Origin: Macropodus opercularis
Lineage: Eukaryota > Chordata > Actinopteri > Anabantiformes > Osphronemidae
Assembly (NCBI GenBank): GCA_030770545.1
Contig: CM061104.1
Span: 9,495,001 to 9,559,000, forward strand
Direction of reading: 5' to 3'
DNA length: 64,000 nucleotides
The translations under genes were made by a program, and so were the position numbers. The first letter of the stretch is position 1. The number at the start of each line of letters is the position of its first letter. Shown here in pieces: positions 1-12,190 of the stretch. The notes beneath the pieces are model-generated. The model saw nothing but the letters and a program-made list of their open reading frames with translations. It was not told where the DNA came from and did no database searches.

Positions 1-2978
1 GCGTCCCATCATTAGCCCAGGGCCACGCAGACTTACCCCAACCAAACCAATCAGACCTGCTTAATTATTCAGACCAAACTCAATTTAGCCTCACATGTGG
101 ACTTACAAGCACATACCTCCTGCACCAAACCACTTACAGGTTGCATAAGCCTTCCCTGCGACAAACAATTACACACACACACACATCGATTGACCTTTTT
201 CGCCGGGCGTTATTATTACATGCAGGTTGCATTAGGAAAGGTTAACGAGAAGTAAGGCCAGCACCACTCACATGGACTACAAACAAGAGCAGCGGAGGCC
301 CAGCCCTGATGTGGCTTTAATGGCCTTAGAAACACACTATATTTATATTCATGCAATTACAACTGCTGCACAGCACACACACACTGAAAACCATTTCTTT
401 GATGGCATTAATAGGTGACAACAGGGGTTTAATTTGACCAACTTGCTGGCCGTCAGACATTTCATTTAAATCCCACGATTCAGCCATTCGCTGAATGCAG
501 TTGGCTCAGATGTCATCACATGAGCTTTGGGTGGAAAATAAGTGCTCATATGATTGATACATACTATTTTAAGGTGTTTACTGGCTGTGATGTTCCTTCA
601 CATGGATGTTTGAGCTTAGGTGGTTTTATTTTGTTTGACCATCATCTGTCAAGGATGAAGTTTCCATGCGTTGAGCCGGTGTCATGACAAGGGCTGTAGT
701 TGGGTGTGGCGAGACTTTGTTGCCCCTGTAACTCAACTCCTGTGTGATGTCATGAGGTCTTGAACTGGAACTCCAGTCAACAAAGGCAAGAGTTTCAGGG
801 AATGTTATTCTTAAAAATAAAGCAGAGCCATGGGAGTGGATGGATTTCTGCATGTGTCAGACCTTACTGGGTGTCGCAATCTAGTCCAACCCATACAAAG
901 TTCAGGACTTCAGCACAAAAAAACAGCTTTTAAATAAATAAGATGATCAAAATCAAAGGCGATAATTGCTTGACTGGAAATAAAAAAACAAATGAATAGC
1001 ACAGTCAGAATTTGCCTGCAAAGCTAACACCTGGAAAAGTACAGCACAGATGAAAGCCTGTGAGGTTTCACAAAAAATATGCAACATACATCACCAATGA
1101 TCTGACGCTGGTCTCTTTCATGCGTGTCCAGAGACATGTCCAATCACTCAGTACATGCAATGACCTGAAATATATGTTTTCCTCCTTCCCACATCACAGA
1201 GCTGCTGTAAAACGGATTATGGCTCTGAAAACAACCTTAAAAATACAGAGTTACAAATGACATGGAGCACCTCTCTCTGTCTCTCTCTCTCTAACTGGGT
1301 CAGTGTGATGATGGTGTCACTGTCTGGACTCAGCAGCAGCATATTTGCATCAGTCATCCCAACTAGACCGTGAAGAGAAGGATTTCCCTGCTCAGCTGTG
1401 CCAGTGAGTCAGTAAAATACAGCCTCATAAAACCCTGCTGGACGGGGAAGAGGCCTGAGGACGAACTGGATTCATTTAAAAGGCTCAACTTCCCATCTTT
1501 GCTTTTGGCAATGCGGACACACTGTAAGTGGAAAGTAACATCTCCTGACATCAATACTTCACAGAATGAAGGTTCTACGATATCCTTTTTATGTGACTTT
1601 ACTAAGTAGAGTAGGCCTCTCGTTTCATTTAATCCTGCTTTTAATTTTAGTTTTACAGCTCAAACAATTAAACAGTTCGATGCTTAAGATTTCCTCAAAC
1701 TCAACTCATTTTCATTTCATAGCATGAAACGAAGAACGTTGCATCGACACTGGAGTGATGGAACGCTGGTAATTCTGCTGAGACGCGCTTTAAGGCTGGA
1801 TGAAAACACATGGGTGCAGTCCAAGCCATGCAACCAAATACAGTACAACCTCTAATTAGGCTGGCTCATCCAAATTTAGAAGGCTGCGGTAAAAAATTTC
1901 CATGATGTAATCAGCTTCGCGACATCCCTAAACTTGGAATTTTGGCTACGATGGCAACTTTGGGAGCTTAATTAATTGAACAGTCGGGCTTGTCGGGTCA
2001 TATCAAAACAGCTTGGGATGCTATTACCAGAACATGATGGCGCTGAAAGGTGGTTGGTGAAAGTGTGAGTGTGTGTAGTGCGAGCTGTGCAGGACTCATG
2101 TACAGTCAGTTAAGCAGCCTCGCTGACTCCCCTCCTTATCTGTCTATGAGAACAATCCTCGCTCCTCTAGTTTATCCAGTTGCTTTTTAGTTCATCTTGT
2201 CATTTCTGCTTTTCCGAAAAGTATGTATGAGTGTGTATGACAAAGACTGACAGGGAAAATGAGGCAAGGGATGGACTCAAGCATTAAAGATAAAAGTCCC
2301 TGTGACTCATCGCCTCAGCAACACTCCCTTCTCACGCTTCGTTTCGCTCTCCAACCTCTGTTTCTCTGAAGTCTTTGATTAGAACTTCCCCAAGTTTGAA
2401 ACTGATGTGTTTTCTACATGTTTGTTCCCCTGGACTCGGGTCAGCTGAGAGTCAACCGGCTGGGCCTTGATCCTAACCTCACTCTCGTGTAAACTTTCAA
2501 CTAGAAAAGACCCCTATTGCTACTTTCAACTCTTCGTCCCTCTGGTCTCCTCCTTCTCCTCCTTCTCCTCACTGCTGCTACAAAATGCTTTGTTGATAAA
2601 GTCACTTTAAAGTTTGCCGGTCTGTCAGAAAACGTTGCTCTCTACCCTGCACTATTTCACTAATGAGGATAAATGTTGTGTTTGTGGTACACAGAGATAT
2701 TTAGAGATTCATCTGACAGATAGGTATGAATGGCACGGTATCAGACCTCAATAGAACCAGTCTAAGGTAGACATTAAGTTGCCGTTATCAGCATGGTGCA
2801 ACATACCCATGGTGAAGAGTGACACACGCAGACAGTGGTCCGCTACACAAACACAAGATTACCACACTTATTCTGTAATTATCAGAGCAGGCAGCCGCTG
2901 CTTCCTCAGAAGCAACTTTGTGTTCAGAACAAACTGAGAAACACCCAGCAGGAGCTGCAGTGGGCTCACTCATGCAGA
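1..2978. other. Non-coding, no gene seen
   Basis: Every frame is broken by frequent stops and shows no recognisable domain. An octamer ATTTGCAT lies at 1343-1350. No mobile element is recognised. Confidence 0.7.
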
Positions 2979-3016
2979 GGCACACACGCGCACACACACA
3001 CGCACACACACACACA
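2979..3016. repeat. Interrupted (CA)n microsatellite
   Basis: CA dinucleotides with several CG interruptions. Confidence 0.9.
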
Positions 3017-3348
3017 TTTGATAAGTGCTACCACTAGCTGTGCAAAAAGGACAGTTCTTCTGCCAAGGCAACATGCTGTTGGCGAATGCTGTGAGAGGCT
3101 GTTGTGGAGTCTTCTGCTCACTTAGCACTTCACACACAGTCTGTCGTTACTCTGTGTTACTCACTCAGCGAAAGTGTGTTTGTCTAAAGCTCACAGTTCT
3201 GATGACCTGGAAACAAAGTCATAAAACGGAAAACGTAGACGTCGAGTGTAGAGAATCACCTGAGGAAGCTTAATAACTGATGAGCGTCCTCCGCTTTCAG
3301 CTCCACGTCAGATTCTCGTCAAGTGGATGAAATGTTGCCTAGTGTTAA

Positions 3349-3362
3349 CCACAAGGGGGCTA
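3349..3362 (+). promoter_or_regulatory. CTCF-like motif
   Basis: CCACAAGGGGGCTA matches the CTCF core CCASYAGRKGGCR at all but one or two positions. It is a single motif match without occupancy data. Confidence 0.35.
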
Positions 3363-3667
3363 CAGCACTAACACAGTGCACTAGAAATGTGTTTGATCCC
3401 CTCTATTGTAAACTCTTAGCACATTTTACAGATAGCTAGGGAAAAAAACTGCACGTGGAAAACAGACGCGGCAAACACACAGGAACACTCGCATATGCTG
3501 AGACACACTTCACTTCCTTTCTCCCCTGCTTCCATGTTGATTGTGCTGACACAAATACACCCCTCACCCACTGTCACCCTCACATATGCGCGCACACATC
3601 AAACATCACTTCTCCTGGCATGCACACAAAGAGACACAAACATTCCCTCCCTCTCTCTCTGTCACAG

Positions 3668-3668
<1 letters not shown>

Positions 3669-3719
<51 letters not shown>
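3669..3719. repeat. (CA)25 microsatellite
   Basis: A pure CA run of about 25 units, one of the longest in the window. Confidence 0.97.
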
Positions 3720-3997
3720 CAGCCATCTTCCATATGAGAGGAACACCTGATGTTGGCCAGCTACCACTGAGAGGCGTGAGCTTGGTGCCTGCAGTGCAGC
3801 TGACATCGTGCATTGTGTGCCTACATGCATGTCAGAGACAATGACAGGAGGAGTGAGTGTATTTCTGTGTTGTACTCACTGGGGCTAAACTTTAACTTAG
3901 TCCTAACAATCCTGTCTCTCTGTATCCCCCTCTCTCACACACAACCAAAGCCCCTACCCATTTCTGAGTAGAAGCGCCAACTGTCAAGGGCAAAACA

Positions 3998-4000
<3 letters not shown>

Positions 4001-4044
<44 letters not shown>
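4001..4044. repeat. (AC)22 microsatellite
   Basis: A pure AC run of about 22 units, only 0.3 kb from the previous one. Confidence 0.97.
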
Positions 4045-4049
<5 letters not shown>

Positions 4050-5830
4050 CACCGCAGGCTCCGAGATAGCACCTCACACTGCTCAGCACTGCTCCGCTGC
4101 CTCTCTCAGGGATCTCTCTGTGGCTTAAGGTGAGTGATGACAGCCTCTGTTCGTATGTGCAGTCACTTTTACCACGTGTTTACACCATTCCACTCTTCTA
4201 TCAGAACGCAGCCTAATGAGGCCTTTTTTTTACCTTGCATTTTAATTTCACCAAAGCGAAGTCACCGAAAGTATCAGGCATCGGTTTGGCCGCTGCTTTG
4301 TTTTTCTGACTGACAGATACACAACATGTGCTGCTGCTGGACCCATCTTCTAAAATGAGCGTTAAAATAAATGCTGCCCTGAGACATTTTGAAACCAGAA
4401 GATAACGTCTCGGTGAAGGTAGGGTGTAATTCTCTATCACACTGGCTCCTGAATCAAATTAAATGATTCAAGGACAACGTTAGCGCCATATGCTACCATC
4501 AATTTAAACTTGAATAAAGGGTAAAACGCATATGCAAAACGTATACATTACAAAGCTGGTCCAGATGGGATTAATGACGTGAGAGTATGAGTTAACGTCT
4601 CTCATATCTCTCATAGGGCAAGAGCTACAGAGGCCTGAGGCAATGTGTGTGTTTGTGTGTGTTTGTGTGTGTTAATGGGAGAAAGCAAAAGGCCAGCGTT
4701 GCGTGTCTGTAGTGTAGAGTCTGGTTTCTGTGTGTTTACACATATGCATACTTTCATATGTGCACAGGTGTGTATCTGCAAGTGTATGTGTCTGCGCATT
4801 TAAAGCAACATGCCCCGAGGCTGCGACAGACGGACTCTAAACCCTGTTACCCACACACCCCACTGCCTCGCTTAATAGTGCATGAGATAAAAACATTTGG
4901 ACTTCAAAATGCCTCCGCCCCTCCTCCATGGGAAGCTGCGTTTATGGCTCCCCAGGTTGAGACAATGGCTCCAGTGGTTCGAACTGGTCCATGTCACAGA
5001 CTGCTAATGTCCTGAGCGGCTTGACTCAGCTAATGTACACGCAGACGCACTCAGAGGTTGAACGGTGAAGAGCAGTAAATGGGTGGCACTGAAATTGTTT
5101 GTACATATCCGCAAGGAAGGGAGCGCATACTGTCTGAGTGCACACATAAACAGACACGCACTGCCACAGATGCACAGGCAGACACACGAACACATGGGCA
5201 CCAACGGACGGAAACGAGCACCGCAAAAACATACAAGATCAGATTCAGACGCTAAGATTTAATGTGTACAAAACATTATGGCCCCCTGCTCCTTTTATAC
5301 TAAGTCACCAGTTACAGCCTGTATGAGAGCCTGACCATGAAGAAGAAGTTGAGTCAACAGTGGGGAAAACAATTAGAAATGTTGTCTACAGTAAATACAT
5401 CCTGCTCCCAACGGCGCCGAACGCGACGTGTGCAAAGACTGAGGTCAGCAAAATTCGAATATTTAACTTTACCGTGTGTCATAGTTTACGTAACCCTGCA
5501 ACGATGGCTCTTCCGGTTTTGCTGGCGCAATTAGAGAAGTGTGAGAACCTGAAGAGAAAGGAATGCAACCCAAAACCCAAAACCCCAAGAAGTAACACGT
5601 CACCATCCCTCTGGTGGACGTCAGATGTGAAACCTTCCGTAGCAGCAAACTCTCACAGATATCAGATAAACACACGGGACTCTCGCGTGTGAGACAGTGA
5701 CTCAGCCAGGAAGCATTGCACACCTGCACAAGGGATGATGAACAAACCATTGTGGACCACTACAGGAAAGTAGAAACAGACAATAACAAAAGGAATTCAT
5801 TGCTAATATGGAGTCACGTTAGCACATTAA
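4045..5830. other. Non-coding, no gene seen
   Basis: No domain-bearing frame. A GTGTGTTT-type imperfect repeat lies at about 4644-4671. The GGTTCGAAC at 4976-4984 is not part of a tRNA. Confidence 0.65.
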
Positions 5831-5837
5831 TGCTGTA

Positions 5838-6190
5838 GTGCAGACACGGGGAGGTGGAGAGTGGGAGGAAGATGCAGACAGAGAGACACAGCCAGAAACC
5901 CACAGAAGGAGAGAAATAGAAACAGACAGTCAGCCAGAGATCAAGAGAAATACTGAAGGAGGGAGAAAAAGACAGACAGGCATCCCAACTGTGACAGGCA
6001 GATCGCATTGGCAGAAGGAAATTTAAAGTGCAAATACTGCAAGACAGCATTGCATACCAGCATGAAACAGAGTGAGAGAAAGCGAGGCAGGCGGGAGGGA
6101 AGAAAGTCAAAGTGTAACTAGAGGGGAAAGAAAATGAGAAAAAGTGACAGAGGAGGTAACGCAAGGGGGGTGTATGAGTGAGAGCGCCAG
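5838..6190 (+). repeat. Polypurine-rich tract
   Basis: About 350 bp are dominated by G and A on the plus strand (GAGAGACA, GGAGGGAGAAAAAGACAG, GGCGGGAGGGAAGAAAG and similar). It is low-complexity and not coding. Confidence 0.7.
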
Positions 6191-6649
6191 ATGATGAGGG
6201 AGACACTCTGATAGAAAGTGCAGGACTCAGCAGGGATTCTTACAGGGCACAGTCCAACAGAAAAATAACTACTCCACATGACAAGGACAACTCGTCTTTC
6301 CACCACACTCTCTACGAGGGTGCGCTCTGAGACTGTGAAACAGGCTGTAAAGCAGCCCGTCAGCCAACCGGATTACCAGCCATCCACTGTAAAAAGATGA
6401 CTGCAAGACGTCCACTTTGCTGGAACGTTACCGCTTACAAGGACATTTCAAAGGGACTGCTGTGACTTCTACTGAGCCTCTATGTGCTAGAACACATTCA
6501 TTTCTGGAAAAAAAACAATCATGACATTTAGTTTGATGTTTTTATCAAACAAGATGTTTATTGTTTCCACAAGGCCTGGCTGGATATTTTTAGATCCTTT
6601 GGAGGCTCCTGGGACAGATGAAGCTGACAGCGTATTATCAGCCTAACAC

Positions 6650-6850
6650 TAAAACACAGAGCTCCACTGGGGGAAGGATAACACAGGCCCTTGTCTAAAA
6701 TTCTGCAGTTACCTTTTCAAGTCATGCAAATTAGCAGCTGAAGTTTCGAAGAGTCACGTTAGTATGTGTGGCTGGAAGTGACGCTGTCATTTTCAAATTA
6801 GCATTCCTGTGTAGCATCACTTCAGTCAGCGTGGAGCCGAGTGAACTGGC
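6650..6850 (+). promoter_or_regulatory. Possible enhancer-like cluster: octamer, homeobox core and E-box
   Basis: ATGCAAATTAGCAGCTG at 6724-6740 fuses a POU octamer (ATGCAAAT), a homeodomain core (AATTAG) and an E-box (CAGCTG). A second CAAATTAGC lies about 70 bp on, at 6796-6804. Such combinations are common in neural enhancers. Function here is inference only. Confidence 0.25.
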
Positions 6851-7821
6851 GGTGAACTGAAGAGGAGGCTGGCTCGTTGCTCTCACTGTCTACTGCGGCA
6901 CCCCCAGCGTCTCACTGTGTGTCTGTGTGTGACAGAAAATCAGACACCAAAAATTAAGTCAGAATAAAAGATAAAAAGGCGGAGAGGAGGGGCAGGCCAG
7001 GGGGAAATAAAGATGGAATAAATTAACAGGAGGAGAATGGGAAGAGAGCGTGTTGGAGGGACAGAGTAAACACATTTGCAAGTGTTTTCGTGTCTGCGCG
7101 CTTGTCTGAGTGGCTACAGTTCACTGTGTCAGCAGCTCTCATTACCACACGCAGCTGAGGACATCAGAGAGCTCACTAAGTAGCTGGTACAACAGCTTCT
7201 GTCTGTCTGCATACACACAACGGCAGTACAGAGCGACTCACAACAGAACAGGCTCGCTGGTGCACAACAAACGCGCCGCGCACACTGTGGAGACGTGGGT
7301 TGTCGACCAGTTCTCAGGGATCAACCTGCGCAGGAAGATCTTTTAAAAGTCTCAACTCAATTACTGCCAGAACGATACCGGTGAGGTTCACCGGCTGTTG
7401 GAGGTGGCGATGAGAAGGCAGGTAAATTGGAGGAAACGTGCACGAGTTGCATTGCAAGAATATTAAGTTGCCATTGAGCATCTTTAAATCCCTTTAGGCC
7501 AATTAGGATGTTTGCATGGTGCCAGTACAATTTGGAAAAGGCAAATTAGTTCTGTTAACTATTAGCAAGAATAATAATAATTTCTATTACAGCAGTAACT
7601 GGTGGGATAGAGACGGTGGCATGAGGAGCGGCCATGTACAAAGACATCGTTTGGTTTAATTAATTATAATTACCACAGCAGGACAGTGCTGCTTATTGGG
7701 GCTCTTTTAATTTTCATTTTATAGTTTCCCAGCAACACAACATGGCCAGAGATTAGAGGGTCACTTGTAAGTCCAGCGTGTGACAGCTTTGTGAACACTA
7801 ACGCTGCTTGTCTGTCAAAGT
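6851..7821. other. Non-coding, no gene seen
   Basis: No recognisable gene. AT-rich homeodomain-type cores occur (CCAATTAGG at about 7499, CAAATTAG at 7542, TTAATTAATTATAATTA at about 7656), so a regulatory element is possible but unproven. Confidence 0.6.
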
Positions 7822-8665
7822 GTGCAGGCTGACAGGCCAATGCATAATTGAAACCATGACTCACGCTTACTCAGCCCATTTCCCAGCCAAAGATGAAGCC
7901 GTGACCTTGTTTGAAAAAAGAAAAGAAAGACACAGTGGTGTCCATTCTGATTCGTTACTGGGAGGTTTGTCTTAATAAGGACAGTGGCTTAATAACGTTG
8001 AGGTGTTGTGGACGTTGCTACAGGCTGTCCACAGAGCGCCGTGTGTGTCTGTGTGTGTGATCCTTTCCGTGCCTAACATTGTCTGCGTGTCTCATACAGT
8101 ACACACACTTTGAGTCACAACCTAAATTTATTCAGCAAGGACATTTAAATGTGCCGTGATTTTGACCTTGTGAACCGGCACTGGCACAGAGCGCGGTGCA
8201 GAATAGCTACCGGCTGACGCATAGTTATTCGATGCATAATAATAAGAGCAGGGCATGACTTGGCCTTATTCAGCCATATTCCCACCAGAGATTACACACT
8301 GAAAAGAAACATGTCAGCCTTTATTCTCCATTGAATCGTCTTAAAGTTGCAGTCTAGTTTTTTTTGACCTAATGAGACAAACACATTAGCTGGGTATAAC
8401 TGCAGGAAAGGACACGTCGGTTAGCCGGCCACATGCTAAGCTGCATATGAATTCATCTTAAAAGGGGACGCATTATTTTAAATAGCTGTCAAATTAAATC
8501 TAAATTCCTGCTTAACTGCAGCGTGTGGTGCATGTTTTATAAGAAAGTGGGTTTGCATCCACTGGCATCCAGCGTGAAACTGCTGCATTATTGAGAGCGA
8601 GGCAATTACTTGGGCTTATTCATCCCATTTCCAGGCACTCAGATTATGCCTCGCACTGGGCTGGA
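7822..8665 (+). repeat. Three strongly diverged copies of a roughly 350-390 bp unit
   Basis: The same ordered block recurs at about 7840, 8232 and 8583: a (GA/AA/GC)TGCAT-A/T-AT motif, then CATGACT or AATTACT, then CTTA(T/C)TCA(G/T)CCCAT(T/A)TCC. Copies two and three also share AGAGC(G)AGGCA and end ATTA(C/T)...CACTG. Copy spacings are about 392 and 351 bp. There is no open reading frame. This looks like an old tandem duplication or a duplicated regulatory element. Confidence 0.5.
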
Positions 8666-11455
8666 AAATCATGTCAATGCAGATACTCTTATGGGAAGCT
8701 TTTATAGTCTGAGGCACAATCTGCCTCCAGGAAATCCAACTTTTCACATTAATCATACATGGCACGCCAAGATTCCCAGACATGGATGATCTCTGATGCA
8801 GATCACACTAAAGTTTGTATGATAATTATGAGTCATTTACAGTCAAACGCGTGAGATATCTTCTTACGTAAACGGCTGAACCCAGATTACAGCCGCGCCC
8901 CTTAAGCAGCACATATAAACATATCCAAACTAATCCTGATTCAGTAGGAAGGGTGTGTTGGGCAAGGTGTCGTCAAGCTGCTATCAGAAGGCGTCTACCT
9001 GCGATGAAGCCAGAGGAGGCAGAGGTCTTAATCCCGGTTGTACTGATATGAAAAATATCACCTGAATGCAAAGCCAGTGCTAGGATGAAAGGATGAAAGG
9101 AGTGCGATACGCCCATAAAGGCAGATAGTTTTAAATCGTATATCACTGCTAGTGTGCCAGGGCATAATCTGAAATATCACACCACATCCAGCTAAGCTCA
9201 GACATATCTCCATCAAGGCAGATGAGATTCAGCACTGGACAACTGAAATGCGCAGTCCTGGCGAAGCGCTATGTGGATTAGCCGGGTTGACTCTCTCTGC
9301 CCCCACCAGAGACGCATCTCCATCCAACCAGCTGTTTGCAACTATGACCACAATCAGAGCAGATTGCATTTCAACAGAATAGATCAGATCTGGTTGTTTG
9401 TCGTGCTTTAACAGTTTAGTGACACATCATTGAACTGAACCACCAGCACGGATGACAGTCCAGTTGATCACTAAGGGTGGTCTCGCTCACTGGCAGCGCC
9501 GCTGTCGACAGCCCGGTGCCGTAGGTCGTCTGTCACAGCTACGGCTTCATCAGCTTGAGATTGATGTCGTCTCCGTTAGGATGAGCGCTCTCGCTTTGTC
9601 TGAGACACAACACGGAGCTGGTCTGAAGCCATGGGATCAATGCTCCAGCTACAAATAGATCTGATGGGTGCACACGCAAGGTTTCAGGTATGATCAGGTT
9701 TTCAGTCGATGTCATGGACCATTTACTACCACTTAAAAGTCTTTTGCAAAAGCATTGATGGAAGTGTTTACCAACATTATCAACAACTGTAATTCAATCT
9801 GAGGGTGAGGAAAACCCGTTGACACTGCTTTCTGGCATTAAAAGCAGACGAACGTGTTATGTATCTGTGTTTAAACATGTTTACTACACCTGTATAAGAG
9901 TAAAAGCACAGAACACAAATAGACAATTCACCTTGGCAGAGGGTGAATAAAGAAAGAGTCAAGCACAACGATTCAGACTATAGCGTGAAAACAACACAGG
10001 ACTGGGAACAGACTGACAGGAGCCGCATTTCGAGTGTGGTGCAGAAACACAAACAAGTGCATACAGTAAAAGTTGTGATTTAGTGAGTCACTATCGTAAT
10101 AATCTCAGTCAGTCAGCTGTTCTGATGCCGCCTCAGTATGGAAGCTAGTGCTCATCCTCTAATGACACGTAAGCGTGTGCGTGTTTGTGCTTGTCTATAA
10201 AATTACTGCTTCATAATCTCCTAACTACCAGACAATAACAGATTTGTCTGTGATAAAATCCTGATCTTCACGTGTGTGTGTCTGTCTGCCTAGCAGGCAG
10301 GTCCATATTTTAGTGTGACTGTGTTCCCAAGGGGCTACTCCTGATGCATGTCTGTTCTTGTGTGTGCGTGCGTGTGTAAGGAGCAGATTTGGCTTTGATA
10401 AACCCAGTCTTTAGGGAGATTATCAGTCCGTCCCCAGACAGCAGCATGCTGTGCGTTTATGGAGGCAGTTAAGTTGACCTGTCGTAGACGGACAGACAAC
10501 TGGTTAGAGCTGCTACTGGTAATTGGGTCCCTGTATCTACATCGCGACAGCAGGAGTACCACGCAATATCTTCAGGGGCAGCGAGGCCTGCTGTGCGACG
10601 CACCATGCAATCTCTCATCCTGTGAATTTTGATTTGGCTCTTACCTTCATGTGTTTTCTGACTGATTGATCATGCTATTGTCTGCGGTTTGGGTTTGACT
10701 GCGATAAAAATCCAGAGGGCAAAATGTGCAGCGGGCAGAGAAAAAGTACACGCGCAGTGAGATGTAAGCACATAAATGGAAATCGACATTACACTCACAG
10801 GAAAGTTGCCATAAAATGTCACTGTTTTTCAGCACTAGAAGCAATAACAGTGGGTTTATGTGGGATTTCACTTATGTCCTCTATTACTCAACATTACACA
10901 CCATTACACCATGATGTGGGTTGGGAGGGACGAGGACTGAATCCCTCTAAAGGTCATTCCATGGCGCATGCAGGCTGAGCAGTTTGCAGGTCAAGCTGTA
11001 AAATAAATCTGAACAGTTATTATTTCTCTCAGCAAACCTGTTTCTGAGCTCATAGCTTCAAATGCTACTTATCTGTGAAGGGCTGTTCAGTTATCTGTTG
11101 TGCTGGCTGTAAAGAATAAAGGACGCAGAGGTGCATGTGTGTGTGGGGATGTGCTCTTTGTTTTGTCAGAAATGAAACCACTGCTACACGGTGTCATGAT
11201 GAGAGGATTACTATAAACTGCAGAGAGACAGACATAAAGAGCGTCACAGCGCTTTCCATCATCTTATTCTTGTCCATTTCATATCCCGCTCAGATTTTCC
11301 TCCATTCCCGTTACAGAATTTCCACATTTCTCTCTCTTTCCCTGCTTCCTTTGCTGCCCATCATCTGCTCGCTTGCTTCGCTCTCCCTGTCTCACCCTTC
11401 CTCCTTCAGACACTCTGCTTCATGCGCAGTCATAAAGAAATAATTAATTCCTGCA
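8666..11455. other. Non-coding, no gene seen
   Basis: Short open frames only, none with a recognisable domain. No transposon was recognised. Confidence 0.65.
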
Positions 11456-11467
11456 CCCCCCCCCCCC
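11456..11467. repeat. Poly(C) run
   Basis: A homopolymer of 12 cytosines. Confidence 0.9.
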
Positions 11468-11523
11468 TGCAAGTATGTATTAGCATGCCTGCAGAGCATG
11501 TTAACTTATCTCTTGGCTACAGG

Positions 11524-12190
11524 CGCTGAGTGGTAAGACTAAGCTCTGATAGTTTGCAACAGGATGACCACAGAATGCCTGTAGCTTGGAGAATTAGGAC
11601 TGTCGTCACAATTAGTGATGGTGGGCCTAATGTTTTACTGGCCTGTAATTTACTGCACTGTACCAGCAGTGAAGAATCCGTTATGACTCACTGATACGCA
11701 CAAAGGGAGCAGCAACACTAACGCAACGCTAAAAACATTTAACCAAATGATTGCTACTACAGTTCTGACTTATTTCCCATCTTCTCCAATTTTGCGGATG
11801 CTGTTCCACTTTGAAGAGCCGGCTCAAGTTTATTTGCACATCTTTCAAGGTTTGCATCAGGGCATCAAATATCATATTTAAAAGTGGAAAGTACTATGAA
11901 TTAAATAGAGCACAGTGTAAACATACGCAGTAGTGGGTCAACAGTGTTTAATGTCTAAGTATCAAACGCTGCAGAAACAGATTAAACCATAGCTGGTGAT
12001 TATCGTCAATTTGTAGTTTCATGAAGCAGAAAATATTACAAGTGCATCAGTTGTACAGGGAGATGTACACAGAGTATACACGGAGCCGCTCAGTGGTAAA
12101 ACTAAACCCGAAAGCTTCCCTCGGACAACAGGGCGTCGGCGAGAATTAGGCTTGTGGTAGTGATTATTCGCAGTCTAATGCACTTTCCAT
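11524..12190 (+). repeat. Pair of diverged related segments (11524-11640 and 12086-12190)
   Basis: Both segments contain CT(G/C)AGTGGTAA(G/A)ACTAA, then about 55-60 bp later G(A/C)GAGAATTAGG, then a GTGAT(G/T) stretch and (C)CTAATG or TCTAATG. They are about 560 bp apart in the same orientation. The spacer holds no recognisable gene. Confidence 0.4.

Noticed and set aside
4970..4992. tRNA B-box-like GGTTCGAAC
   Set aside because: No A box at proper distance and no acceptor or anticodon stem. It is part of a local palindrome CCAGT..ACTGG.
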